Positions 1 to 6,532 of a stretch of DNA of 10,741 nt are shown here, one piece after another (the stretch's first letter is position 1; each line of letters begins with the position of its first letter). This stretch comes from AC-37 sp036382905 (lineage in GTDB: Bacteria; Actinomycetota; Thermoleophilia; Solirubrobacterales; Thermoleophilaceae). The DNA is taken from positions 1 through 10,741 of the forward strand of contig DASVPL010000255.1 in the NCBI GenBank assembly GCA_036382905.1, read 5' to 3'. The translations under genes were made by a program, and so were the position numbers. The notes beneath the pieces were generated by a model. It did not search any database. It was given only the letters and a program-made list of their open reading frames with translations, and was not told where the DNA came from.

Positions 1-2
1 GG

Positions 3-95
3 GTGAGGCCCGGGCGTGCCGGCGTCCAGCGCGCTCGCGCCACGCGCTCCGACCTGCGGCCGGGCAAGGCGAACATCCGGGTGCTTCGACGCTAG
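3..95 (+). CDS. Possible 3' end of an upstream gene (partial, unidentified)
   Basis: One plus-strand frame is open from the window edge to a TAG at 93-95 and ends in SDLRPGKANIRVLRR. About 26 of its 30 codons end in G or C, as expected for a coding frame here. A 13-bp hairpin begins 8 bases after the stop, which would suit the end of a transcription unit. I do not recognise the 30 visible residues. The minus strand shares the same third codon positions: a frame from an ATG at 76-74 runs leftwards off the window, is equally GC-biased and could be the real gene instead. No ribosome-binding site supports that reading. Treat this only as a likely gene edge. Confidence 0.3.
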   Translation: MRPGRAGVQRARATRSDLRPGKANIRVLRR

Positions 96-102
96 TCGTC
101 CT

Positions 103-147
103 CGATTGGAGCCTTTTGCCGCGTATAGCCGGCTAAGGCTCCAGTCG
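103..147. terminator. Hairpin upstream of ruvC, candidate terminator
   Basis: Bases 103-115 pair with 135-147 to form a 13-bp stem with a single G·U wobble; its core is TGGAGCCTT against AAGGCTCCA. Inside the loop, GCCG (118-121) pairs with CGGC (130-133), extending the structure. It lies just after the possible upstream stop at 95 and 50 bases before the ruvC start. No T-run follows the 3' arm, so it is not a classic intrinsic terminator, although U-less terminators are reported in actinobacteria. It could instead be an operator or a 5'-leader structure for the ruv operon. Confidence 0.4.
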
Positions 148-196
148 CTGCGCCCGCCAGCGGGAGGCGTCCGGCTCCGAGCGCAGAATCACCCCC

Positions 197-697
197 GTGG
201 TGGTCGTCCTCGGCATAGATCCCGGTGCTGCAAGCACCGGTTACGGCGTCGTCGTCTCGAGCGGGGGCCGCATGGCCGCGCTCGACGGTGGCGTCATCGA
301 GACGTCGGCCGACGAGCCGCTCGAGCGCCGGCTCACGCGCATCCACGCGCAGGTCTGCGACCTGATCGCCGAGCACGCGCCCGCGGCAATGGCGGTCGAG
401 GACATCTTCTTCGGCCAGAACGTGCGCACCGCGTTCTCGGTCGGTCAGGCGCGCGGGGTCGTCCTGCTGTCGGCCGGTATGGCTGGGGTCCCGTGCTACT
501 CGTACACGCCGCAGGCGGTCAAGTCCGCGGTGTGCGGGTCCGGTCGGGCGGAGAAGGGGCAGGTGCAGCGGATGGTCGGCGCCCTGCTGTCGCTGCCGGA
601 GCCGCCCGAGCCCGATCACGCGGCCGACGCGCTGGCGGTCGCCATCTGCCACGCCAACGGCGTCGCCATGCGCACCGCGGTGGGGAGCGCGTCGTGA
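197..697 (+). CDS. ruvC: Crossover junction endodeoxyribonuclease RuvC
   Basis: RuvC resolves Holliday junctions by paired, symmetric, metal-dependent nicks, acting with the RuvAB branch-migration motor. The 166-residue product is close to the usual length. It begins VVVLGIDPG and carries the RNase H-like acidic site: Asp8 (GIDPG), Glu68 (VEDIFFGQN), then His141 and Asp144 in DHAADALAVAI, the spacing of the Thermus-type active site. The FFGQNVRTAFSVGQARGV segment is typical of the family. The start is GTG 197; GTG 200 is the only nearby alternative, because no other start codon lies between 197 and the in-frame stop at 134-136. The nearest purine-rich tract, GGGAGG (162-167), is 29 bases away, too far for a ribosome-binding site. 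CAGAAT (184-189), 7 bases before the start, could be a weak -10 of a leaderless transcript. The stop overlaps the ruvA start (GTGA). Confidence 0.97.
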   Translation: MVVVLGIDPGAASTGYGVVVSSGGRMAALDGGVIETSADEPLERRLTRIHAQVCDLIAEHAPAAMAVEDIFFGQNVRTAFSVGQARGVVLLSAGMAGVPCYSYTPQAVKSAVCGSGRAEKGQVQRMVGALLSLPEPPEPDHAADALAVAICHANGVAMRTAVGSAS

Positions 698-1269
698 TCG
701 CGTCGGTGCGCGGCGAGGTGATCGTGCGGCGCCCGGACCACGTGGTGGTGGAATGCGGCGGGGTCGGCTACCGGCTGGCGGTGTCGGCCAACACGCTGAA
801 GGCGGTGCCGCGGGTGGAGGAGGAGATCCGGCTCCACACGCACCTCGTGATGCGCGACGACGGCATGCACCTCTTCGGGTTCGCCTCGGAGCCCGAGCGC
901 GAGCTCTTCCTGATGCTGATCGGCGTGCAGAGCGTGGGCCCGAAGGTCGCGCTCGCCGTGCTCTCCGGCGGCACGCCACGCGAGCTGCTGAGCGCGATCG
1001 CGGGCGGCGACTCGGCTCGCTTCCAGGCCGTCCCCGGCATCGGCAAGCGCACCGCGGAGAGGATCATCGTCGAGCTGCGCGAGAAGGTCGCGGGGGCGAC
1101 GAGCGGCGACGAGATCGTCGTCACGCGCGCCGACGACCCGCGCTCGCTCGCGCGCGAGGGCCTGCTCGGCCTCGGGTTCACGGTCCAGGAGGCCGACCAG
1201 CTGCTCGACAGCGCCCGCGGCGAGACGGCGGAGGACCTGATCGCCGAGGCCCTGCGAGGCGCGCGTTGA
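694..1269 (+). CDS. ruvA: Holliday junction branch migration protein RuvA
   Basis: RuvA binds the four-way junction as a tetramer and loads the RuvB motor. The 191-residue protein shows all three family domains: an N-terminal OB fold (about 1-62, starting MIASVRGEVI), a central domain with two helix-hairpin-helix motifs (GVQSVGPKVALAVL, 77-90, and VPGIGKRTAERIIVEL, 113-128), and a C-terminal RuvB-binding domain (about 152-191, EGLLGLGFTVQEADQLL). Asp55 and Asp56 in MRDDGMHLFGF sit where the acidic pin lies in Escherichia coli RuvA. The GTG start shares bases with the ruvC stop (GTGA at 694-697), and GGGGAG (682-687) gives a good ribosome-binding site with 6-base spacing. A longer open frame continues upstream over ruvC, but its residues there are not RuvA-like. 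The stop overlaps the ruvB start, so translational coupling through the operon is likely. Confidence 0.97.
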   Translation: MIASVRGEVIVRRPDHVVVECGGVGYRLAVSANTLKAVPRVEEEIRLHTHLVMRDDGMHLFGFASEPERELFLMLIGVQSVGPKVALAVLSGGTPRELLSAIAGGDSARFQAVPGIGKRTAERIIVELREKVAGATSGDEIVVTRADDPRSLAREGLLGLGFTVQEADQLLDSARGETAEDLIAEALRGAR

Positions 1270-2330
1270 GCGGCATCAAGACCCCCGGGGCCGAGGCGCT
1301 GCGCGACGAGGCCGAGCCTGCCCGCATCGGCGCGGCCGCGGCGGCGCCGCCGGACGAGGAGCTCGACCGGTCGCTGCGCCCGAAGCGGCTCGAGGACTTC
1401 GTCGGTCAGCCGGCCGTCAAGGAGCAACTAGCCGTGTTCGTCGCGGCCGCTCGCGCGCGCGGGGAGCCGCTCGACCACGTGCTGCTCGCGGGCCCGCCGG
1501 GTCTCGGCAAGACCTCGCTGGCGCAGATCGTCGCGTCGGAGCTCGACGTCCCGTTCGTGCAGACCGCCGGCCCCGCCCTCGAGCGCAAGGGCGACATCGC
1601 CTCGTTCCTCACCGCCCTGGCGCCCGGCGCGGTCTTCTTCGTCGACGAGATCCACCGCCTCCCGCGCGCGCTGGAGGAGACGTTCTACCCCGCGATGGAG
1701 GATCGCCGCCTGCCGATCACCGTCGGCCAGGGCGCCGGCGCGCGCGTGGTCACGCTCGACCTCCCGCCATTCACGATGATCGGCGCCACCACCCGGGCGG
1801 GACTGCTCACCACGCCGCTGCGCGACCGCTTCGGCGTGACCCACCGGCTCGAGCTCTACCCACCCGAGGAGCTCGCGCGGATCGTGCTGCGCTCGGCGAG
1901 CATCCTGGGGGTCGAAATCGACACACCCGGCGCCGAGGCGATCGCGGCCCGCTCGCGCGGCACGCCGCGCGTAGCCAACCGCCTGCTCAAGCGCGTACGC
2001 GACTACGCCGAGGTGCGCGGCGCCGGTCGCATCGATGCCGCCGTGGCGCGCTCCGCGCTCGAGCTCCTGGAGGTCGACGAGGCCGGGCTCGACCGGCTCG
2101 ACCGCGAGATCCTCAGGACCATCTGCGAGAAGTTCGAGGGCGGCCCGGTCGGGCTCTCGACGCTCGCGGTCGCGGTCGCCGAGGAGGCCGACACGCTCGA
2201 GGACGTCTACGAGCCCTACCTACTCCAGAAGGGGCTGATCAAGCGCACGCCGCGCGGTCGCGTGGCCACGGCGTCCGCCTGGGAGCACCTGGGGCTGGAG
2301 CGCCCACGCGGCGCGGCGAGCCTGTTCTGA
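1266..2330 (+). CDS. ruvB: Holliday junction branch migration ATPase RuvB
   Basis: RuvB is the hexameric AAA+ motor that pumps DNA through the RuvA-bound junction. The 354-residue product has Walker A GPPGLGKT (76-83), Walker B FFVDEIH (124-130, Asp127-Glu128), the beta-hairpin region that contacts RuvA (about 152-170), sensor 1 GATTRAG (173-179), a trans-acting arginine-finger candidate Arg188 in PLRDRFG, sensor 2 GTPR (232-235) and a C-terminal winged-helix domain (about 275-340, LSTLAVAVAEEADTLEDVYE). The start is TTG 1266, overlapping the ruvA stop as TTGA. GCGAGG (1254-1259) gives a ribosome-binding site with 6-base spacing, and no other start lies before the conserved RPKRLEDFVGQ segment. 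The N-terminal 35 residues are an Ala/Glu-rich lead-in, slightly longer than in E. coli. It is the last gene of the ruv operon, with a 59-base gap after it. Confidence 0.97.
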   Translation: MSGIKTPGAEALRDEAEPARIGAAAAAPPDEELDRSLRPKRLEDFVGQPAVKEQLAVFVAAARARGEPLDHVLLAGPPGLGKTSLAQIVASELDVPFVQTAGPALERKGDIASFLTALAPGAVFFVDEIHRLPRALEETFYPAMEDRRLPITVGQGAGARVVTLDLPPFTMIGATTRAGLLTTPLRDRFGVTHRLELYPPEELARIVLRSASILGVEIDTPGAEAIAARSRGTPRVANRLLKRVRDYAEVRGAGRIDAAVARSALELLEVDEAGLDRLDREILRTICEKFEGGPVGLSTLAVAVAEEADTLEDVYEPYLLQKGLIKRTPRGRVATASAWEHLGLERPRGAASLF

Positions 2331-2358
2331 GTGTGGGTCGCCGCCGCACAGAAAACGT

Positions 2359-2385
2359 TTAGGCATGACGGCCTAACCTCTAGGC
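2359..2385. promoter_or_regulatory. Phased TAGGC motifs before the PAS gene, possible operator or promoter
   Basis: In the 59-base gap after ruvB, TAGGC occurs at 2360-2364, its complement GCCTA at 2371-2375 and TAGGC again at 2381-2385. The steps of 11 and 10 bases put all three on one face of the helix. The first pair also forms a 6-bp hairpin (TTAGGC/GCCTAA, 6-base loop). TAACCT (2374-2379) fits the actinobacterial -10 pattern TAnnnT, 10 bases before the ATG, but no clear -35 is visible. This could be a dimer-binding operator, a promoter or chance. No regulator can be named. Confidence 0.3.
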
Positions 2386-2389
2386 GTCC

Positions 2390-2836
2390 ATGCCGAACTT
2401 CATCTGCCCGAACTGCGGCAAGCGCAGCACCGCGGCCGAGCGGACGGCCGGCTTTCGCAGCCACGCCCGCGGCTGCGCCAACTGCGGCTTCGGCTTCCTC
2501 TTCGAGCTGCTCGACGACTACTACCCCGCGCCCAACGCCGCGTTCTTCGTGTGTGATGCGCAGGCCCAGGTGATCGCGGCGGGCCGCGGCGCGCGCGAGC
2601 TCACGGGGCTCGGCGACGTCGACGTGATGGGTCGCCCGGTCCGCGAGGTGCTTGGGCTCGAGTTCGAGAACGGCTCGGACCACATCGGCACGGCGCTCGA
2701 GTGGGGCGTGCGCGTGCTCGACAAGCCCGTCGTGGTGCACGCGGAGGGCGACCGGCCCGAGCCCGCCAAGGCTGACATCTTCCCGGCTTACGACGAGGAC
2801 GGCGGGCTCCTCCTCGTGCTCACGCCGAAACTGTGA
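2390..2836 (+). CDS. Zinc-ribbon plus PAS domain protein
   Basis: This 148-residue soluble protein has no signal peptide or membrane segment. The N-terminus has two CxxC pairs, CPNC (6-9) and CANC (29-32), 19 residues apart, which looks like a treble-clef or zinc-ribbon metal site. Residues about 45-147 read as a single PAS fold, with FFVCDAQAQVIAAGRGARELTG at the N-cap and first strands and the final strand GGLLLVLTPKL. No output domain (kinase, GGDEF, HTH) follows, so the protein may act by binding a partner or nucleic acid through the metal ribbon. The ligand is unknown; Cys55 lies on a predicted first PAS strand. The start is ATG 2390 with only a weak upstream AGG. The stop overlaps the secDF start (GTGA), suggesting coupled translation and a possible role linked to export or membrane state. 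That role is inferred from position only. Confidence 0.85.
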   Translation: MPNFICPNCGKRSTAAERTAGFRSHARGCANCGFGFLFELLDDYYPAPNAAFFVCDAQAQVIAAGRGARELTGLGDVDVMGRPVREVLGLEFENGSDHIGTALEWGVRVLDKPVVVHAEGDRPEPAKADIFPAYDEDGGLLLVLTPKL

Positions 2837-5800
2837 CCGACCGCCGCCGCAACCTGATCATCCTCGGCATCGTGGGCGTGCTGCTCACGCTGGCGGCCCT
2901 GGTGATCCTCCCGCCGTCGCCGGTGTCGAAGGAGACGCGGCTGGGCCTCGACCTGAAGGGCGGAGTCGAGCTCGTCTACCAGGCCCGGCCCACGCCCAAG
3001 GCGCCGAAGATCACGCCGGAGGCGATCAACGACGCGATCTCCACGATCCGCAAGCGCACCGACTCGCTGGGCGTCTCCGAGCCCGAGATCCAGCGCGCCG
3101 GCGAGAACGAGATCTCGATCGGGCTGCCGGCGGTCAAGAACGCCGCCCGCGCGGAGGAGCAGGTCGGCACCACGGCGCAGCTCCAGTTCTACGACTGGGA
3201 GCCGAACGTCCTGGGCAACCCGTACCAGCCGATCAACGACTTCGTCCAGGCGGTGGAGCTCGGCGCGGCGTCCAAGCCGCGCGCCGAGGACATCGACATC
3301 CCGGCCGGAGGCGCGTCGGACGCGATCGAGAAGCGCTTCGGCGGCGACAAGGCGAAGATCCGCGCCTACTACGACGGCCAGAACGACTCGGTCGGCGACA
3401 AGTACTACGTCTTTGGGGCGAACAAGCAGCTGATCCGGCCCGGCGGCGTCGGGCCCACGGAGGGCGACCTCTCGGACCGCAACGACGCCACGGCGTTCTA
3501 CGGGTCCTGCAGCGAGATCGCCGAGGACTTCTCGCCCACGGCCGCGCGCCCGCGCGAGCCCGAGAAGGCGGCCGCCGACGAGAAGGCGAAGCCCGCGAAG
3601 GACACCGCCTGCCCGCAGACGATGGACAAGCTGGTCGGCCAGCCCGGCGCCCCCGGGAACGGCAGCCGTGTCGTGAAGGTGCCGCGCGGCATCGTCGTCG
3701 TCAAGGCCGAGGAGCCACAGGGGGCCACCGCGCGCACGCCGCCGCAGTACTTCGTGATCGAGGACGACTCCGAGCTGTCGGGCTCCGAGATCGAGAACCC
3801 GGAGCAGAACTTCGACCAGCAGACCCAGGAGCCCATCGTCACGATGGAGTTCACGGACACCGGGAAGAAGGCGTTCGCCCGGGTCACGAAGCGGATCGCC
3901 GAGCGCGGGCAGTCCACGCTGCCGCAGCCGGGCAGCAAGCCCGAGGACCGCTTCCAGCGCTTCATGATCTCGCTGGACGGCCAGATCGTCTCGCTGGCGA
4001 CGATCGACTTCCTGCGCAACCCCGAGGGGATCGATGGCGAGACCGGCGCCCAGATCAACGGCATCGGCAACATCGAGGACACGCAGGACCTCGCGAACAA
4101 CCTGCGGATCGGCGCGCTGCCGGTCTCCCTCAAGCTGATCTCGAAGACGCAGGTGTCGGCCACGCTCGGCCAGCAGGCGCTCGACCAGGGCCTGTTCGCG
4201 GCGGGGATCGGCCTGATCCTCACGCTCCTGTTCCTGATCGCGTTCTACCGCGTGCTCGGCGTGATCGCCGGCTCCGCGCTCGTGATCTATGCGGTCTTGC
4301 TGTTCGCGCTCGTGAAGCTGATCCCGATCACGCTCACGCTCCCGGGCATCGCCGGCCTCGTCCTCACATTGGGGGTGGCCGCCGACGCGAACATCGTCAT
4401 CTTCGAGCGCGTCAAGGAGGAGGCGCGCGCGGGGCGGACGATCCCGGCCGCTATCGCGAACGGCTACACGAAGGCGCTGCGCACGATCATCGACGCGAAC
4501 GTCGTGACGATCGGCGTCGCGTTCATCCTCTTCACGCTCGCGACCTCGACCGTCAAGGGCTTCGCGTTCACGCTCGGCATCGGCACGCTCGTGTCGCTGT
4601 TCACGGCGGTGCTCGCCACCTCGGCGATCCTCGGCACGTTCTCGCGCTCGCGGGTGCTCGGCTCGCGCTACGCGATCGGGATCGGCAAGCGCGAGAGCGA
4701 GTGGCGCTTCGACTTCACCGGCATGTCGAAGTGGTTCTTCTCGATGTCGGGCATGATCCTGCTGGCCGGTGCGCTGGCGGTGGCGGGACTCGGCGTGAAC
4801 TTCGGCATCGACTTCGAGTCGGGCACGCGCATCACCACGCCGCTCGAGCGCAAGGCGAGCGTCAGCGACGTTCGCGACACCCTCGACCCGCTCGGCTACT
4901 CCGACGCGAAGATCCAGGAGGTCGAGGACCCCGAGCTGGGCGAGAACATCGTGCAGATAGCGACCCAGCAGCTCGAGCCCGAGCGGGTCACCGTGGTGCA
5001 GCAGGCGCTCGACCGCGACTTCGGCGTCACGAACTTCTCGAGCACGTCGGTCGGCCCGACGTTCGGGCAGCAGATCGCGCGCACCGCGGCCATCGCGATC
5101 GTCGCGTCGCTGATCCTGATCTCGATCTACATCGGGCTCAGGTTCGAGTTCAAGTTCGCAGTGCCGGTGCTGATCGCGCTGGCGCACGACCTGCTGATCA
5201 CGGCGGGTGTGTACGCACTGACGGAGCGGGAGGTGAATACGGCGACCGTGGCCGCGCTGCTCACTATCTTGGGCTACTCGCTCTACGACACGATCATCGT
5301 GTTCGACCGAATACGCGAGAACGTGCCGCGCATGCCGCGGGCGACCTTCTCTCAGATCGTGAACCGCTCTATGAGCGAGGTGCTCACGCGCTCGATCGTC
5401 ACGAGCTCGTCGACGCTGATGCCGATCGTCGCGCTGATGGTCTTCGGCGGCGCGACGCTCCAGGACTTCGGCTTCGCGCTGCTGATCGGCGTGGCGTCCG
5501 GTACGTACTCGTCGGTGTTCATCGCCGCGCCGGTGCTCGTGCACTGGAAGGAGCGCGAGCGGGTCTACAGGCGCCGGCGCCGGATGATCATGGACGAGCA
5601 CGGCGGCGAGGTGCCCCCGTTCGCGGACATCGGGGCACCGGGCGAGGACGTCGAGCCCGAGCACAAGGCGGGCCGGGTCGAGCGCGCGGCCGCCACGCGG
5701 CGCCAGCGCCGGGCGGCCAAGGCCGCCGAGCAGCGAGCGCGGCAGACCTCGCGGCCCGAGCCGGCGGCGGCGGATGAGCCCGCGGCGGGCGGCCGGCCGG

Positions 5801-6132
5801 TGCCCGAGCGCGGGGCGGAGGAGGTCGTGGCCCCGGTCGCGACCGAGGACCCGGCGGAGATCCCGCCCTCGCCGGCGGCGGAGGCCGCGGCAGCTTCGGA
5901 GGCCTCGGAGGCGGAGCCGGTGGCCGACCCGAGCGGCGTGCGAGCACGCGCAGCGGCGCGTGCGGCGGCCCGCCGAGGCACGAGCACGCGGCCCGCGCCC
6001 AAGCGCGACGGTGACGGCGACGGGTCGGGCGGCGCTGATGGTGCCGACGGCTCGGATGGCGGCAACGGCGGCGGGCTCGGGTCGTCCTCGAAGCCCGACA
6101 ACAAGCGACGCAAGAGGCACGGCCGCCGATGA
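2833..6132 (+). CDS. secDF: Protein translocase subunit SecDF (SecD-SecF fusion)
   Basis: SecDF uses the ion gradient to pull preproteins outward after SecA/SecYEG translocation. The single 1099-residue chain has SecD TM1 (about 7-26), motif LGLDLKGG (37-44), a large external P1 domain to about 450, TMs 2-6 (about 453-600) with GVAADANIVIFERVKEE (514-530), then SecF from about 622. SecF TM1 is at 634-655, followed by NFGIDFESGTRI (656-667), a P4-type domain and TMs to 903, with GYSLYDTIIVFDRIREN (814-830). Asp518 and Asp819 match the conserved membrane acidic positions. P1 carries a long insert (about 123-305) holding the only two cysteines, 226 and 260. The cytoplasmic tail (about 908-1099) is Ala/Pro/Glu/Arg-rich with a Gly/Asp run (1059-1085) and ends KRRKRHGRR. 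The start is GTG 2833, with no clear ribosome-binding site, overlapping the PAS gene stop. The stop overlaps the next ATG. Confidence 0.96.
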   Translation: MTDRRRNLIILGIVGVLLTLAALVILPPSPVSKETRLGLDLKGGVELVYQARPTPKAPKITPEAINDAISTIRKRTDSLGVSEPEIQRAGENEISIGLPAVKNAARAEEQVGTTAQLQFYDWEPNVLGNPYQPINDFVQAVELGAASKPRAEDIDIPAGGASDAIEKRFGGDKAKIRAYYDGQNDSVGDKYYVFGANKQLIRPGGVGPTEGDLSDRNDATAFYGSCSEIAEDFSPTAARPREPEKAAADEKAKPAKDTACPQTMDKLVGQPGAPGNGSRVVKVPRGIVVVKAEEPQGATARTPPQYFVIEDDSELSGSEIENPEQNFDQQTQEPIVTMEFTDTGKKAFARVTKRIAERGQSTLPQPGSKPEDRFQRFMISLDGQIVSLATIDFLRNPEGIDGETGAQINGIGNIEDTQDLANNLRIGALPVSLKLISKTQVSATLGQQALDQGLFAAGIGLILTLLFLIAFYRVLGVIAGSALVIYAVLLFALVKLIPITLTLPGIAGLVLTLGVAADANIVIFERVKEEARAGRTIPAAIANGYTKALRTIIDANVVTIGVAFILFTLATSTVKGFAFTLGIGTLVSLFTAVLATSAILGTFSRSRVLGSRYAIGIGKRESEWRFDFTGMSKWFFSMSGMILLAGALAVAGLGVNFGIDFESGTRITTPLERKASVSDVRDTLDPLGYSDAKIQEVEDPELGENIVQIATQQLEPERVTVVQQALDRDFGVTNFSSTSVGPTFGQQIARTAAIAIVASLILISIYIGLRFEFKFAVPVLIALAHDLLITAGVYALTEREVNTATVAALLTILGYSLYDTIIVFDRIRENVPRMPRATFSQIVNRSMSEVLTRSIVTSSSTLMPIVALMVFGGATLQDFGFALLIGVASGTYSSVFIAAPVLVHWKERERVYRRRRRMIMDEHGGEVPPFADIGAPGEDVEPEHKAGRVERAAATRRQRRAAKAAEQRARQTSRPEPAAADEPAAGGRPVPERGAEEVVAPVATEDPAEIPPSPAAEAAAASEASEAEPVADPSGVRARAAARAAARRGTSTRPAPKRDGDGDGSGGADGADGSDGGNGGGLGSSSKPDNKRRKRHGRR

Positions 6133-6413
6133 GCATGCTCGTCTGGGTCATGATGGCCCTGGCCGTCTGGCACTTCACGGTCTTCCTGCCCGACTACTTC
6201 TGGGGCGGCATCGTGGGGGCGCTGCTCTGCGCGATCTTCGGCGCGGCGCTCATCGGCTTCCTGATCTCGGGCCTGTCCGTGCCCGGCCGCCACGACACCG
6301 ATCTGGCCCAGGCGCTCGTCGCGCTGCCCGGCACCTTCGCCGGCCTCGCGTTCGCGTACCTGTACGGGCGCGCGCAGGACCGCAAGGCGGACATCGAGCG
6401 CCTGCCGCTGTAG
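6129..6413 (+). CDS. Small membrane protein of unknown function
   Basis: This 94-residue protein has two clear membrane helices (about 25-50, GGIVGALLCAIFGAALIGFLIS, and about 60-82, QALVALPGTFAGLAFAYLYG) and a weaker hydrophobic N-terminus (2-20, LVWVMMALAVWHFTVFLP). It ends in a charged tail, GRAQDRKADIERLPL. The Gly-rich small helices recall GlsB/YeaQ/YmgE-type stress membrane proteins, but I cannot confirm membership. The ATG overlaps the secDF stop (ATGA at 6129-6132), with AAGAGG (6112-6117) as a spaced ribosome-binding site. It is therefore very likely made with SecDF and may be an accessory or regulatory subunit by association only. The stop is TAG 6411-6413, followed at once by GC-rich inverted repeats. 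Confidence 0.82.
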   Translation: MSMLVWVMMALAVWHFTVFLPDYFWGGIVGALLCAIFGAALIGFLISGLSVPGRHDTDLAQALVALPGTFAGLAFAYLYGRAQDRKADIERLPL

Positions 6414-6428
6414 CGGCGACGCCGCTCG

Positions 6429-6455
6429 GCGGCGCGCGAGCTCCCGCGGCGCCGC
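6429..6455 (+). terminator. GC-rich hairpin after the secDF operon, candidate terminator
   Basis: Bases 6429-6438 pair with 6445-6455, giving ten G-C pairs with one bulged G (6448) and a six-base loop (AGCTCC). A second short hairpin, AGCGGC/GCCGCT (6412-6417 with 6421-6426), overlaps the preceding stop codon and could also pair with GCCGCT at 6404-6409. No T-run follows. The position between the small membrane protein and recJ suits a U-less terminator, but very high GC makes chance hairpins common. The rest of the 6414-6532 gap shows no gene and no obvious promoter. Confidence 0.4.
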
Positions 6456-6532
6456 GCTGACCGCCCTTCGGCTCCGCCCCGCCGTGACCGGCGTTCGTGC
6501 CTTCCGTCCGGCTCCGGACCGACCATGGCCGG

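Noticed and set aside
92..979. Minus-strand open frame of 295 codons across ruvC/ruvA
   Set aside because: Composition is Arg/Pro/Ala-biased and shows no family motif; RuvC and RuvA account for this DNA.
6007..6087. Gly/Asp-rich end of SecDF as an RTX calcium-binding repeat
   Set aside because: There is no nine-residue GGxGxDxUx periodicity, and the segment is predicted to be cytoplasmic.
2652..6120. Very long alternative open frames on both strands over secDF (over 1000 codons each)
   Set aside because: Their translations are Arg/Ala/Gly/His-rich without any domain. They exist because stop codons are rare at this GC content, and the SecDF frame has full motif support.
6497..6532. GTG 6497 as the recJ start
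   Set aside because: It adds 12 residues not typical of RecJ and has no ribosome-binding site; ATG 6533 lies just before the expected N-terminal W...Y segment. It remains possible.
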